A stretch of 64,000 bases of DNA from Marinobacter denitrificans. Lineage in GTDB: Bacteria; Pseudomonadota; Gammaproteobacteria; Pseudomonadales; Oleiphilaceae. Under the pieces are notes generated by a model, which was not told the origin of the DNA, searched no databases, and was given only the letters and a program-made list of their open reading frames with translations. Below are positions 10,364 through 19,864 of the stretch, in pieces. A program made the translations under genes and the position numbers. Numbering within the stretch: the stretch's first letter is position 1; each line of letters starts with the position of its first letter. The stretch lies in the NCBI RefSeq assembly GCF_008795955.1, contig NZ_VMHN01000001.1, positions 806,001 through 870,000 on the forward strand, in the 5' to 3' direction.

Positions 10364-10738
10364 TCAGCTGAAGCGTCGCGGAAAATAAGGGGGCTTATCA
10401 CCAATAGCCTGGGCCAACGCAACCATCCCCCATAAAACAAACGACGTATGCAGAACGATGGACCAGACAATGGCACTGGTCCAGAAATCACCGGTATTAC
10501 CAAACGCCAGCCAGAACACAGCCACACCGCCACCAATAAGCGTCGCTCCCAGTAATGACATACAGACAGTCGCCTTAGCATGCAGCTTCCGCAAAGGTGA
10601 CGCATTCCCCGAACGCAGATAGACCCAGAGCAAAACAGCAAAACCCACGAACGGCAGCAACAACAGATTCAACAGGTACCAGGCAACCGGCACCACCGCA
10701 CCACTACTGGTTCTCGTCTGACTTCCCGAATACGGCAT
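10364..10738 (-). CDS. Small three-helix membrane protein downstream of norQ
   Basis: A 124-residue protein I do not recognise. It has three hydrophobic stretches (about residues 16-40, 48-75 and 82-110) joined by a basic loop (PLRKLHAKA) and a basic C terminus. I place the start at 10738 because GGAGG lies 6 bases upstream; this overlaps the end of norQ by 35 bases in another frame, implying translational coupling. Its position at the end of the nirC-nirF-(binding protein)-norQ operon suggests a nitrite or NO reductase accessory role, with no direct evidence. Confidence 0.65.
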   Translation of the reverse strand: MPYSGSQTRTSSGAVVPVAWYLLNLLLLPFVGFAVLLWVYLRSGNASPLRKLHAKATVCMSLLGATLIGGGVAVFWLAFGNTGDFWTSAIVWSIVLHTSFVLWGMVALAQAIGDKPPYFPRRFS

Positions 10739-11492
10739 ACACCACCTCCATGAGTGCGCTGACGGTTGCTTCATCGTCAGTCAACGGCTCTATCATCCCG
10801 GCCCGACAGGCCTCGGTAACCGGCACACCGGCGCGAACCAGGTGAGCGGTGTGAATCAGAAGACGTGTCGATGCCGCCTCCTCCAGATCATGATCTTTGA
10901 GGTTGCGCACGGAACGTGCCAGGCCAACCAATTGTTCAGCCAGATCCCGGTCGCAACCGGACTCCTCGATCACAATGGCCTGCTCGGCCGCCGCATGCGG
11001 GTAATCAAAACTCATCGATACAAAGCGCTGCCGAGTGCTGGGTTTCATCCCTTTGAGCAGGCTCTGGTAGCCCGGGTTGTAAGACACCACGAGCATGAAG
11101 CCCGGGGCCGCCTTCAGCACTTCGCCGGTCCGTTCGATTGGTAGCTCACGGCGGTCATCCGCCAGCGGATGCAGTACTACCGTGGTGTCCTTGCGGGCTT
11201 CTACCACTTCATCCAGATAGCAGATGCCGCCTTCCCGCACTGCCCGGGTCAACGGGCCGTCCTGCCAGTAGGTGCCGTCCGGGCCAATCAGGTGCCGGCC
11301 CACAAGATCCGCAGCAGTGAGATCATCGTGGCAGGCCACTGTGTAGACAGGTCGCCCCAGCTTCTCCGCCATAAAGCGGACAAAACGTGTCTTGCCGCAG
11401 CCGGTCGGGCCCTTGATGAGCACAGGCAAGCCGTTATTGGCCGCGGCCTGGAAGAGTTCTATCTCGTTACCTGCCGGTTGGTAAAACGTCAT
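10704..11492 (-). CDS. norQ: MoxR-family AAA+ ATPase for NO reductase activation
   Basis: A 262-residue ATPase with Walker A GPTGCGKT (residues 28-35), Walker B ICYLDEVVEA (Asp94, Glu95) and the CbbQ/NirQ/NorQ C-terminal region. It is expected to act with NorD to activate NO reductase. Its ATG overlaps the stop of the upstream binding-protein gene as ATGA. It is encoded apart from norD, on the opposite strand and in an operon with nirC and nirF, so the partners need coordinated control from separate promoters. Confidence 0.93.
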   Translation of the reverse strand: MTFYQPAGNEIELFQAAANNGLPVLIKGPTGCGKTRFVRFMAEKLGRPVYTVACHDDLTAADLVGRHLIGPDGTYWQDGPLTRAVREGGICYLDEVVEARKDTTVVLHPLADDRRELPIERTGEVLKAAPGFMLVVSYNPGYQSLLKGMKPSTRQRFVSMSFDYPHAAAEQAIVIEESGCDRDLAEQLVGLARSVRNLKDHDLEEAASTRLLIHTAHLVRAGVPVTEACRAGMIEPLTDDEATVSALMEVVYAVFGKSDENQ

Positions 11493-12253
11493 TGAGTTCT
11501 ATCCTCTGAATCCTGAGTGTCGGGCAAGGCAAAGCCATACACCCATTCGGGAAAGATCGCGAACCTCTGCGGATCGTCTTCCCGCTGTAATTCGGCCAGT
11601 GCCTGTTCACAAATTTCAGCGCGCTTATTCCAGCCGGTCTGGCGATACCAGCCAGCCGCCTTTACAGGCTCCCCCTGCCAGCTGACCACAAGGCTGTTCC
11701 TGGCCAGGAAGGGTTTCAAAAAGCCCAGCTCCGATACGGCAGCATAGGTGTTGTTATGGAGCAACAACCCCAGTGCAGAGCTGTAGTCACCGGCCTCGTA
11801 TAACTGCCCGGGCTCCGGCACGATACCTTGTTCCTGCAACGCTATCAGCGCCAGGCTAGCTCCCAGAGGGTCATTGCCGGCAACTGTCGCAAGGTCACGC
11901 CCCTGCAGTTCATCAAGGCCCCTCATTCCCGATGTCTTGCGAGTGACCCAGACAGGAACCGGCAGCTTGCCCTCCCGGTTCACCGCCTGAAGTACGGGTT
12001 CCGCTTCCCCGGGGCTACCCGGAAAAAAAGCCAGGGCAAGCCCCCGCACCGCGGCACCTATCTGAACATCAGCTTCGCAGCCCCGTGTTTGCAGGTACTC
12101 CGTCAACCGATAGCGCGACACGGCCGCAGGCCCGGTGGCAGACTCAATCCCGATCAGGATACGCGCTTTGTCAGCGCTGGCAGGCGCGGCATACATCAGC
12201 CCGGCCAGCAAAAACCCGGACAATACCCGCCATGGGTTAAAGACCAAGTGCAT
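11489..12253 (-). CDS. PhnD-like periplasmic substrate-binding protein
   Basis: A 254-residue exported protein with a signal peptide (about 1-26, ending AAPASA). Features such as LDELQGRDLATVAGNDPLGAS and AAVSELGFLK resemble the PhnD/phosphonate-binding family of type 2 periplasmic binding proteins. No ABC permease or ATPase is adjacent, so it is unlikely to be a simple transporter part. It overlaps nirF upstream (17 bases) and norQ downstream (ATGA), so it is translationally embedded in a nitrite/NO reductase accessory operon. The start is uncertain: an ATG at 12295 would also work, but 12253 gives the better signal peptide. Confidence 0.7.
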   Translation of the reverse strand: MHLVFNPWRVLSGFLLAGLMYAAPASADKARILIGIESATGPAAVSRYRLTEYLQTRGCEADVQIGAAVRGLALAFFPGSPGEAEPVLQAVNREGKLPVPVWVTRKTSGMRGLDELQGRDLATVAGNDPLGASLALIALQEQGIVPEPGQLYEAGDYSSALGLLLHNNTYAAVSELGFLKPFLARNSLVVSWQGEPVKAAGWYRQTGWNKRAEICEQALAELQREDDPQRFAIFPEWVYGFALPDTQDSEDRTQ

Positions 12254-13454
12254 GAGCCCGGCTGGTAAAGAAGATGCCACTGGGTTTTTCTGCATTAAGT
12301 GTTGCAACCGGTTCCAGCGTTCGGGTGCTGTAGACAGTTACCTGATTGCTGTCTCTCGCAGACACCCACACTTCCTCTCCGCGGGGGGTAAACTCCATGT
12401 GCAGAACCGCCTCGCCGGGTTCCAGGGTGCGGATAATTTTCCGGGTTTGGGAATCAATCACCTGTACCACATCGTTCTTCGGGTGGGCAAAGCTCACCCA
12501 GATCTGGCGATTGTCCGGGCTGGCCATGACAAACACCGGCTGGCCTTGCACCGGAATCCGATCGGTCAGTGACCAGTCCTGCATGTCGGCCACCAGTACC
12601 TGATGGTGTCCCACCGCCGGCACAAAGGCTCGGCCGTCGGCGATGGCCCAGCCTTCCAGGTGGGGCATCTTGTAAACGGGCAGCTTCTGCTCACCCATGC
12701 CGTAATCCGGCAGAATCTCGGTCACCCCCTGGTCCGGATTCCACAGGTCCAGCATGGACAGACCGTCTTCACCAAAAAGGCCGGCAATGTAGTAACGGCC
12801 ATCCGGCGTAATCAGGGCGTCGTATGGCGATTTTCCGGCCTCAAAACGGGTGATCTCAGCGGTCTTATCACTCATATCGATGGTCCAGATCTCTCCGGCC
12901 TCAAACAGGCTGAACACAAACAGGTTCCCCGGTGCGTCCACCAGTCCGACCGTTTTAGACTGGCCGGCCTCACTGTCGCCGCTGGTGTAAGTAGCAGGTA
13001 TGTCTGCCACCAGCTCCATGGTCTCGCTATCAAATACTTTCACCCCGCCCGGTTCGTAATTGGACACCGCCACATAACGGCCATCCTGTGAAATCGCCCC
13101 GCCAATACTGTTACCGGACTGGATAACACGGTCGACAATGGACTGGCTTAACAGGTCCACCTTGGTGAGGCCCCCGTCGCGACCGAACACATACCCGTAG
13201 CGGGCATCCCGGGAGTAAACCACAGACGCATGGGACAGATCCCCCAGCCCCTCAACACGGCCCAGTACTTCGTGCCGGGAGGTATTGACGACCAGTACCG
13301 AGCCCGTGGTTCGCTCAACGATCAGCCCCAGGTCGCCGGTACCCATAATATCGGGGCGGGGATCTGACCCGGAGAGCGCCTGGCAACCACTCAGGCCAAA
13401 GGCCAGAAACAATGCCAGCATCAGCATGCCGGACGCCTTGAATTTAACATCCAT
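12237..13454 (-). CDS. nirF: NirF, haem d1 biosynthesis lipoprotein
   Basis: A 405-residue protein with signal peptide and lipobox LSGC (Cys24) and an eight-bladed cytochrome d1-like propeller. NirF binds the haem d1 precursor and is needed for a late step of d1 formation in the periplasm. Conserved His-bearing loops YKMPHLEGWA and VPAVGHHQVL match the d1-pocket region of the NirS/NirN/NirF group. It lacks the cytochrome c domain that NirS and NirN have. The ATG follows GGAGG at 11 bases. It is transcribed after nirC. Confidence 0.93.
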   Translation of the reverse strand: MDVKFKASGMLMLALFLAFGLSGCQALSGSDPRPDIMGTGDLGLIVERTTGSVLVVNTSRHEVLGRVEGLGDLSHASVVYSRDARYGYVFGRDGGLTKVDLLSQSIVDRVIQSGNSIGGAISQDGRYVAVSNYEPGGVKVFDSETMELVADIPATYTSGDSEAGQSKTVGLVDAPGNLFVFSLFEAGEIWTIDMSDKTAEITRFEAGKSPYDALITPDGRYYIAGLFGEDGLSMLDLWNPDQGVTEILPDYGMGEQKLPVYKMPHLEGWAIADGRAFVPAVGHHQVLVADMQDWSLTDRIPVQGQPVFVMASPDNRQIWVSFAHPKNDVVQVIDSQTRKIIRTLEPGEAVLHMEFTPRGEEVWVSARDSNQVTVYSTRTLEPVATLNAEKPSGIFFTSRAHALGL

Positions 13455-13480
13455 GGATGATCATTCCTCCAGATCGGCCT

Positions 13481-13849
13481 TCAGTGTGAAACCAGCGCAC
13501 CGGACTTCAGTTGTTCGCTGATCCAATGAATTTCTTCAGGGGATAACAGGGCTTTCCAGGGCGGCATAGCGGAACCCGGGACGCCCTCGCTGACAATCGC
13601 GGCGATGGCCTCCACTGGCAGATGCGCAAGATCCTCTGGTCGCAATGGCGGACCGAGCCCACCACGGAGCGTCAACCCATGACACGAACCACAGTCCTGG
13701 ACCACCAGGTTCGACAGCCGGGCCTGCTCAGATGGCGGCCGAGCCTCGGCATCGCCACCAAGCGCTATGCCAGGGGCAAGAAACAGGGCGACCCAGGTCA
13801 CGCCGAGAATCTGTAATCGCCTTTGATATGCCCGCCAGAGCCTGTTCAA
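13481..13849 (-). CDS. nirC: NirC, periplasmic c-type cytochrome (c55X)
   Basis: A small monohaem cytochrome c with CGSCHG and a distal-Met region VPGSAMPPWK. NirC is an electron carrier that serves maturation or reduction of cytochrome cd1. The frame is open to an ATG at 13903, but I prefer the TTG at 13849: GGGAGG lies 9 bases upstream, it yields a compact basic signal peptide (NRLWRAYQRR, then ILGVTWVALFLAPGIALG) and a 122-residue protein, and it leaves room for a promoter whose FNR-like box is at 13906-13919. ATG 13879 remains possible. Confidence 0.82.
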   Translation of the reverse strand: MNRLWRAYQRRLQILGVTWVALFLAPGIALGGDAEARPPSEQARLSNLVVQDCGSCHGLTLRGGLGPPLRPEDLAHLPVEAIAAIVSEGVPGSAMPPWKALLSPEEIHWISEQLKSGALVSH

Positions 13850-13905
13850 TCCCTGCTTCCTCCCAAGTATTAATAGCATCCTGACGACGCTACCGGGTGT
13901 CATCC

Positions 13906-13919
13906 TTGATATTGGTTAA
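13906..13919 (-). promoter_or_regulatory. FNR/DNR-like box, probably for nirC-nirF-norQ
   Basis: TTGATATTGGTTAA has one perfect half site (TTGAT) and a degenerate partner. Read on the minus strand, its centre is 41.5 bases before about 13871, with CAGGAT at a -10 position (13883-13878). This fits only if nirC starts at the TTG at 13849. It could instead assist the divergent nirS promoter. Confidence 0.45.
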
Positions 13920-13990
13920 AACAGCAAATCAATGCCAGAACTCTTTGGGTATACCCACCAATGGGTAAACGCTGGACAAAAAACGCACAT

Positions 13991-14004
13991 CTGACATTAA
14001 TCAA
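13991..14004 (+). promoter_or_regulatory. FNR/DNR-type box upstream of nirS
   Basis: CTGACATTAATCAA keeps a perfect ATCAA half site and a CTGAC partner around a 4-base spacer. It is 61 bases from the nirS ATG. The -10 element is not clear (CCTAAA at 14030-14035 is the best match at the expected distance). Confidence 0.55.
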
Positions 14005-14046
14005 TGTTCAGGGGGATAAAGAAGAGAAACCTAAAGGGACTCTTAA

Positions 14047-15789
<1,743 letters not shown>

Positions 15790-15816
15790 CCGGGTGCGGC
15801 CCGGAGGAGACCAGAG

Positions 15817-16281
15817 ATGAGACTGGATACAACTGATAAACAGCTGATCAACCTTTTCCAGCGGGAACTGCCCGTCTGTGAGAGACCCTACGAGGCAATG
15901 TCCCGACAACTGGGCATCGCTGAAGAGGAGGTCCTTGAACGGCTTCAGTTGCTCCAGGACAGTCAGGTTCTCAGCCGGGTCGGGCCGGTTTTCGAACACA
16001 GCCGGGCAGGCGCGAGCTTGCTGGCTGCCGTGGCGGCACCAGACGAACAGCTGGATATCGTTGCCGCCCGGGTTAACCGTGCTCCGGGGGTAAATCACAA
16101 TTACGCCCGCGAGCACACCTACAATCTCTGGTTTGTCATGACTGCCCCGGATGAAGACACTCTGGAAGAGCGGCTCGACGAACTGGAACACCAGCTCAGA
16201 CTCCCCATGCTTCGGTTGCCCATGGTAGAAGCCCATCATATTGACCTGGGCTTCGACATCGACTGGGAGGCCCTGCCGTGA
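15817..16281 (+). CDS. nirD: NirD, sirohaem decarboxylase subunit (Lrp/AsnC-like)
   Basis: A 154-residue protein with an N-terminal Lrp/AsnC-like helix-turn-helix (LINLFQRELPVCERPYEAM) and the AHEREHTYNLWFV-type core NYAREHTYNLWFVM (about 91-104). NirD/L/G/H proteins decarboxylate sirohaem to didecarboxysirohaem in haem d1 synthesis and are not gene regulators. It is the first of four separate nirDLGH genes, follows nirS with a GGAGGAGA ribosome site, and overlaps nirL by 4 bases. Confidence 0.9.
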   Translation: MRLDTTDKQLINLFQRELPVCERPYEAMSRQLGIAEEEVLERLQLLQDSQVLSRVGPVFEHSRAGASLLAAVAAPDEQLDIVAARVNRAPGVNHNYAREHTYNLWFVMTAPDEDTLEERLDELEHQLRLPMLRLPMVEAHHIDLGFDIDWEALP

Positions 16282-16823
16282 CCCTTCGCCACGCACCGGA
16301 ATATCTGGTCACGTTGCCGGAAGTTACCGGTGCCGGGTCAATCAGTGCCTGGGGATTACTGCGGCTTCGGCAGCAGCTGGAACTGGGCCTTCCACTAACC
16401 CCCCGCCCTTACCAGACTTTGGCGGAAAGAACCGGCCTGTCCGAACAGGAAGTAATGACAGCCATCAGACAGTGGCAGGACCAGGGGCTCATCAAGCGAT
16501 TCGGACTGGTGGTCCGGCACCGCACGCTTGGCTATACCGCCAACGCCATGGTGGTGTGGGATATTCCTGACGATCAGGTACACAAGCTGGGGCGGGCTCT
16601 GGCCAGCGCGCCTTTCGTCACGCTCTGTTACCAGCGCCCACGCCGGCTCCCGAACTGGCCCTACAACCTGTTCTGCATGATTCACGGTGTTGACCGGGAA
16701 CGGGTAATGAGCCAGTTGGCAACGCTGATTGCCGAGCAGGAGCTGGAGCAGATACCCCACGCCGTATTGTTCAGCACCAAGGCCTACCGACAACGGGGAG
16801 GCCGTTATGTCAGCCATGACTGA
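16278..16823 (+). CDS. nirL: NirL, sirohaem decarboxylase subunit
   Basis: A 181-residue Lrp/AsnC-like protein of the sirohaem decarboxylase family, with the core RLPNWPYNLFCMIHG (about 117-131) and an N-terminal winged-helix region (LTPRPYQTLAERTGLSEQEV). Its start overlaps the nirD stop (GTGA). By order and length it matches NirL of pseudomonads. It probably assembles with the NirD, NirG and NirH proteins. Confidence 0.88.
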   Translation: MTLRHAPEYLVTLPEVTGAGSISAWGLLRLRQQLELGLPLTPRPYQTLAERTGLSEQEVMTAIRQWQDQGLIKRFGLVVRHRTLGYTANAMVVWDIPDDQVHKLGRALASAPFVTLCYQRPRRLPNWPYNLFCMIHGVDRERVMSQLATLIAEQELEQIPHAVLFSTKAYRQRGGRYVSHD

Positions 16824-17289
16824 ATGCCTGGAGACAACACCTGAATTCACCGACGTGGAGCGGGCCGTGATTAACCGGCTGCAAACAGGCCTGCCTCTGG
16901 TGCATTCGCCCTATGCAGCGGTAGCCGATGAGCTGGGGATGCCCGAGGAGGTGGTTCTGAACACCCTTCAGAACCTGCTGGACCGTCGTATTCTCACGCG
17001 TTTCGGCCCCATGTTTCACGCCGGCGAAATGGGCGGCGGCCTGACGCTGGCCGCCATGCGCATTCCCGAACAGGACTTTGACAGCATCACCGCAAAGGTT
17101 AACGAGTTCGATGAAGTGGCCCACAACTACCGCAGGGAACATGAACTGAACATGTGGTTTGTATTGGCAACGGAGGCACCGGACGACATAGACCGGGTGA
17201 TCACCGGTATCGAATCTGCAACGGGCTATCCCGTTTACAACATGCCCAAGGAGGAGGAGTTCCATGTCCATCTCCACTTCCCGGTCTGA
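16807..17289 (+). CDS. nirG: NirG, sirohaem decarboxylase subunit
   Basis: A 160-residue paralogue of NirD with NYRREHELNMWFVLAT (about 113-128) and the same winged-helix N terminus (LVHSPYAAVADELGMPEEVV). I start at the ATG at 16807, after GGGGAGG, and not at the frame opening at 16729; this gives a 17-base overlap with nirL. The order D-L-G-H identifies it as NirG. Confidence 0.87.
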   Translation: MSAMTECLETTPEFTDVERAVINRLQTGLPLVHSPYAAVADELGMPEEVVLNTLQNLLDRRILTRFGPMFHAGEMGGGLTLAAMRIPEQDFDSITAKVNEFDEVAHNYRREHELNMWFVLATEAPDDIDRVITGIESATGYPVYNMPKEEEFHVHLHFPV

Positions 17290-17779
17290 CCAAAATTACA
17301 TGCTCTGTGCGCTTGACCGGAAACTGATCCTGGCTACCCAGGGCGGTTTGCCTCTGGTTCCTGACCCGTGGGGAGCGCTGGGCAAGGAACTGGGGCTCCC
17401 CGCAGACGAGGTTCTGGCCCGTTTTCAGCGCATGCAGAGCGCGGGCGTTATCCGGCGGGTTGCCGCCGTGCCCGATCACTATCGCCTGGGCTATCGCTTC
17501 AATGGCATGACGGTGTGGGATGTCCACGACGAGGCCATCACTGCCATGGGCCGACAGGTGGGCGAACTACCCTTTGTCAGCCACTGCTACCGACGGCCGC
17601 GGCACCTGCCCTACTGGAACTACAGCCTGTTTGCCATGGTTCACGGTACCAGCCGTGAAGAAGTCGAAGACAAGGCTTCGCAGATTCACGACTTGCTCGG
17701 AGACACCTGCGAAGGCCACACCATTCTTTACAGCTCGGCCATCCTGAAAAAAACCGGTCTGCGGCTGCGGAAATCATGA
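17264..17779 (+). CDS. nirH: NirH, sirohaem decarboxylase subunit
   Basis: A 171-residue paralogue of NirL with RHLPYWNYSLFAMVHG (about 109-124) and a C terminus rich in basic residues. AAGGAGGAG precedes the ATG, and the gene overlaps nirG by 26 bases. Four unfused nirDLGH genes are the pseudomonad-type arrangement; some other bacteria have fused versions. Confidence 0.88.
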   Translation: MSISTSRSDQNYMLCALDRKLILATQGGLPLVPDPWGALGKELGLPADEVLARFQRMQSAGVIRRVAAVPDHYRLGYRFNGMTVWDVHDEAITAMGRQVGELPFVSHCYRRPRHLPYWNYSLFAMVHGTSREEVEDKASQIHDLLGDTCEGHTILYSSAILKKTGLRLRKS

Positions 17780-17792
17780 GAGAGGAAGCACC

Positions 17793-18989
17793 ATGTTCAG
17801 AATGACCCGCTACATCAAGAGCCTGATGAACCCGGCTCCGGTGCGCCCGGTTCCGAAGCCCTCTGGCCCGGTGGTAATCTGGAACCTGATTCGCCGCTGC
17901 AACCTCACCTGCAAACACTGCTACTCCATCTCCGCCGACGTGGATTTCAAGGGTGAGTTGGGTACGGAGGAGGTCTACACGGTGATGGACGACCTCAAGG
18001 AGTTTGGCGTACCGGTGCTGATCCTCTCCGGCGGCGAACCGCTGATGCGCCCGGATATCTTTGATATCTCCCATCGCGCCAAAGCCATGGGGTTCTACGT
18101 TGGCCTTTCCACCAATGGCACGCTGATTACCGAAGACAACATCAGGCAGATCGCAGAGGCCGGCTACGACTACGTGGGTATCAGCATCGACGGACTGGAA
18201 CAAACGCACGATGAATTCCGCCAGAAAAAAGGCGCCTTCGCCGCCTCCATGAAAGCCGTTGAACTGTGCAAGAAGGCGGGTATCAAGGTAGGCCTGCGCT
18301 TCACCCTTACCCAGGACAACTTCCCCCAGCTGCCGGACATGCTCAAGCTGCTGGACGAACACGACATCGACAAGTTCTACCTGTCACACCTGAACTATTC
18401 GGGCCGGGGGGGTCGCAACCGCAAACGGGATGCCTGGTACGACATGACCCGCGAGGCCATGACCCTGCTGTTCGACCACTGCCACGACGAACTCCAGCGC
18501 GGCATCGAGCGGGAATACGTAACCGGCAACAACGATGCCGATGCCCCATTCCTGTTGCAGTGGGCAGCGGAACACTACCCCGATCAGGTTCCAGCCCTGA
18601 AGCAACGGCTGACCAACTGGGGAGGCAATGCCTCCGGCGTCAACATTTCCAACATCGACAACCTTGGAGAGGTTCACCCGGATACCTTCTGGTGGGACTA
18701 CAACCTGGGCAACGTTCGCAACAAACCCTTTTCCCGGATCTGGTCCGAAGCCAGTGATTCTCTGATGACAGGCTTCCGCCAGAGCCCGCGCCCGGTCAAG
18801 GGGCGCTGTGCCGACTGCCGTTACCTGCCGATCTGCAACGGCAACACCCGGGTAAGGGCCTACAACATTTCCGGTGATTTCTGGGAAGAGGATCCCGGCT
18901 GTTACCTCACCAATGAAGAAATCGGTGTGCTCGATATGCCACGGCGCGTTGCCGCTCCCGTCACCGAGATCCCGGTTCACAACCTGTAA
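17793..18989 (+). CDS. nirJ: NirJ, radical SAM enzyme of haem d1 synthesis
   Basis: A 398-residue radical SAM protein. The [4Fe-4S] motif is CNLTCKHCYS (Cys36, Cys40, Cys43), followed by ILSGGEPLMRPD, the SAM-binding glycine motif. The C-terminal region has a SPASM-like Cys cluster, CADCRYLPICNGN and DPGCYL. NirJ removes propionate side chains of didecarboxysirohaem to give the d1 oxo groups. It sits between nirH and nirE in the expected order. Confidence 0.96.
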   Translation: MFRMTRYIKSLMNPAPVRPVPKPSGPVVIWNLIRRCNLTCKHCYSISADVDFKGELGTEEVYTVMDDLKEFGVPVLILSGGEPLMRPDIFDISHRAKAMGFYVGLSTNGTLITEDNIRQIAEAGYDYVGISIDGLEQTHDEFRQKKGAFAASMKAVELCKKAGIKVGLRFTLTQDNFPQLPDMLKLLDEHDIDKFYLSHLNYSGRGGRNRKRDAWYDMTREAMTLLFDHCHDELQRGIEREYVTGNNDADAPFLLQWAAEHYPDQVPALKQRLTNWGGNASGVNISNIDNLGEVHPDTFWWDYNLGNVRNKPFSRIWSEASDSLMTGFRQSPRPVKGRCADCRYLPICNGNTRVRAYNISGDFWEEDPGCYLTNEEIGVLDMPRRVAAPVTEIPVHNL

Positions 18990-19000
18990 GGACAAGCATC

Positions 19001-19864
19001 ATGACAACCAGCCAAAGGAAGAAGTGCCTGGTGGAGTTCCAGCTGGCGGAACAACCCTTACGGGTCGGAGAAGTTGCCATAGTCGGAGCCGGTCCCGGTG
19101 ACCCTGGCCTGCTGACCCTGAGGGCACTGATGCTGATTCAGCAGGCGGATGCCATCGTGTATGACCGCCTCGTATCGCCACAGATCATGGAACTGGTGAA
19201 CCCGGCAGCCGAGTGCATCCATGTGGGGAAAGCCAGCGGTTGCCATTATGTGCCCCAGGAAGACACCAATGAACTGCTGGTACAGCTGGCCGTCAAACAG
19301 CGTCGCGTCGTTCGGCTCAAAGGCGGCGACCCCTACATTTTCGGCCGGGGCGGTGAGGAAGCGGAGTTCCTGGTGGATAATGACATTGATTTTCAGGTGG
19401 TGCCGGGTATCACCTCGGCCGCTGGTTGCGCCTCTTACTGCGGCATACCACTGACTCACCGGGATTACTCCCAGAGCGTGACCTTCGTAACCGGCCACCG
19501 CAAGGCCGACCTGTCCCTTGAGCTGAACTGGCGAGTGCTCGCAGCACCGGGCCAGACACGGGTTTTCTACATGGGGCTACATAACGCTCCGACCATCGTC
19601 CGCGAACTCATCGCCCATGGTCTGCCCGGAGACTGCCCGGTGGCGCTGGTGGAACGGGGAACGACACCGCAACAGCACATGGCGGTAACCACACTGGAAA
19701 ACCTGGAAGCCACCATCCTCAATGAAGGCTTCCAGCCACCCACACTGATTATCGTAGGTGAGGTTGTCCGTCTGGCCGACAAACTGGCGCAGCCCACTGC
19801 TGCAGGGTGGCAGACTGGCCACAACTCAGCCATTGCAGCCAGCGCAGGAGGCCGGCCGGCATGA
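19001..19864 (+). CDS. nirE: Uroporphyrinogen-III C-methyltransferase
   Basis: A 287-residue SAM-dependent methyltransferase with VAIVGAGPGDPGLLTL (about 27-42), RLKGGDPYIFGRGGEE (about 105-120) and VVPGITSA, all typical of SUMT (CobA/NirE). It makes precorrin-2, the entry to sirohaem and haem d1. Its place in the nir operon points to NirE rather than a general CobA/CysG. Its stop overlaps the nirN start (ATGA). Confidence 0.93.
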   Translation: MTTSQRKKCLVEFQLAEQPLRVGEVAIVGAGPGDPGLLTLRALMLIQQADAIVYDRLVSPQIMELVNPAAECIHVGKASGCHYVPQEDTNELLVQLAVKQRRVVRLKGGDPYIFGRGGEEAEFLVDNDIDFQVVPGITSAAGCASYCGIPLTHRDYSQSVTFVTGHRKADLSLELNWRVLAAPGQTRVFYMGLHNAPTIVRELIAHGLPGDCPVALVERGTTPQQHMAVTTLENLEATILNEGFQPPTLIIVGEVVRLADKLAQPTAAGWQTGHNSAIAASAGGRPA

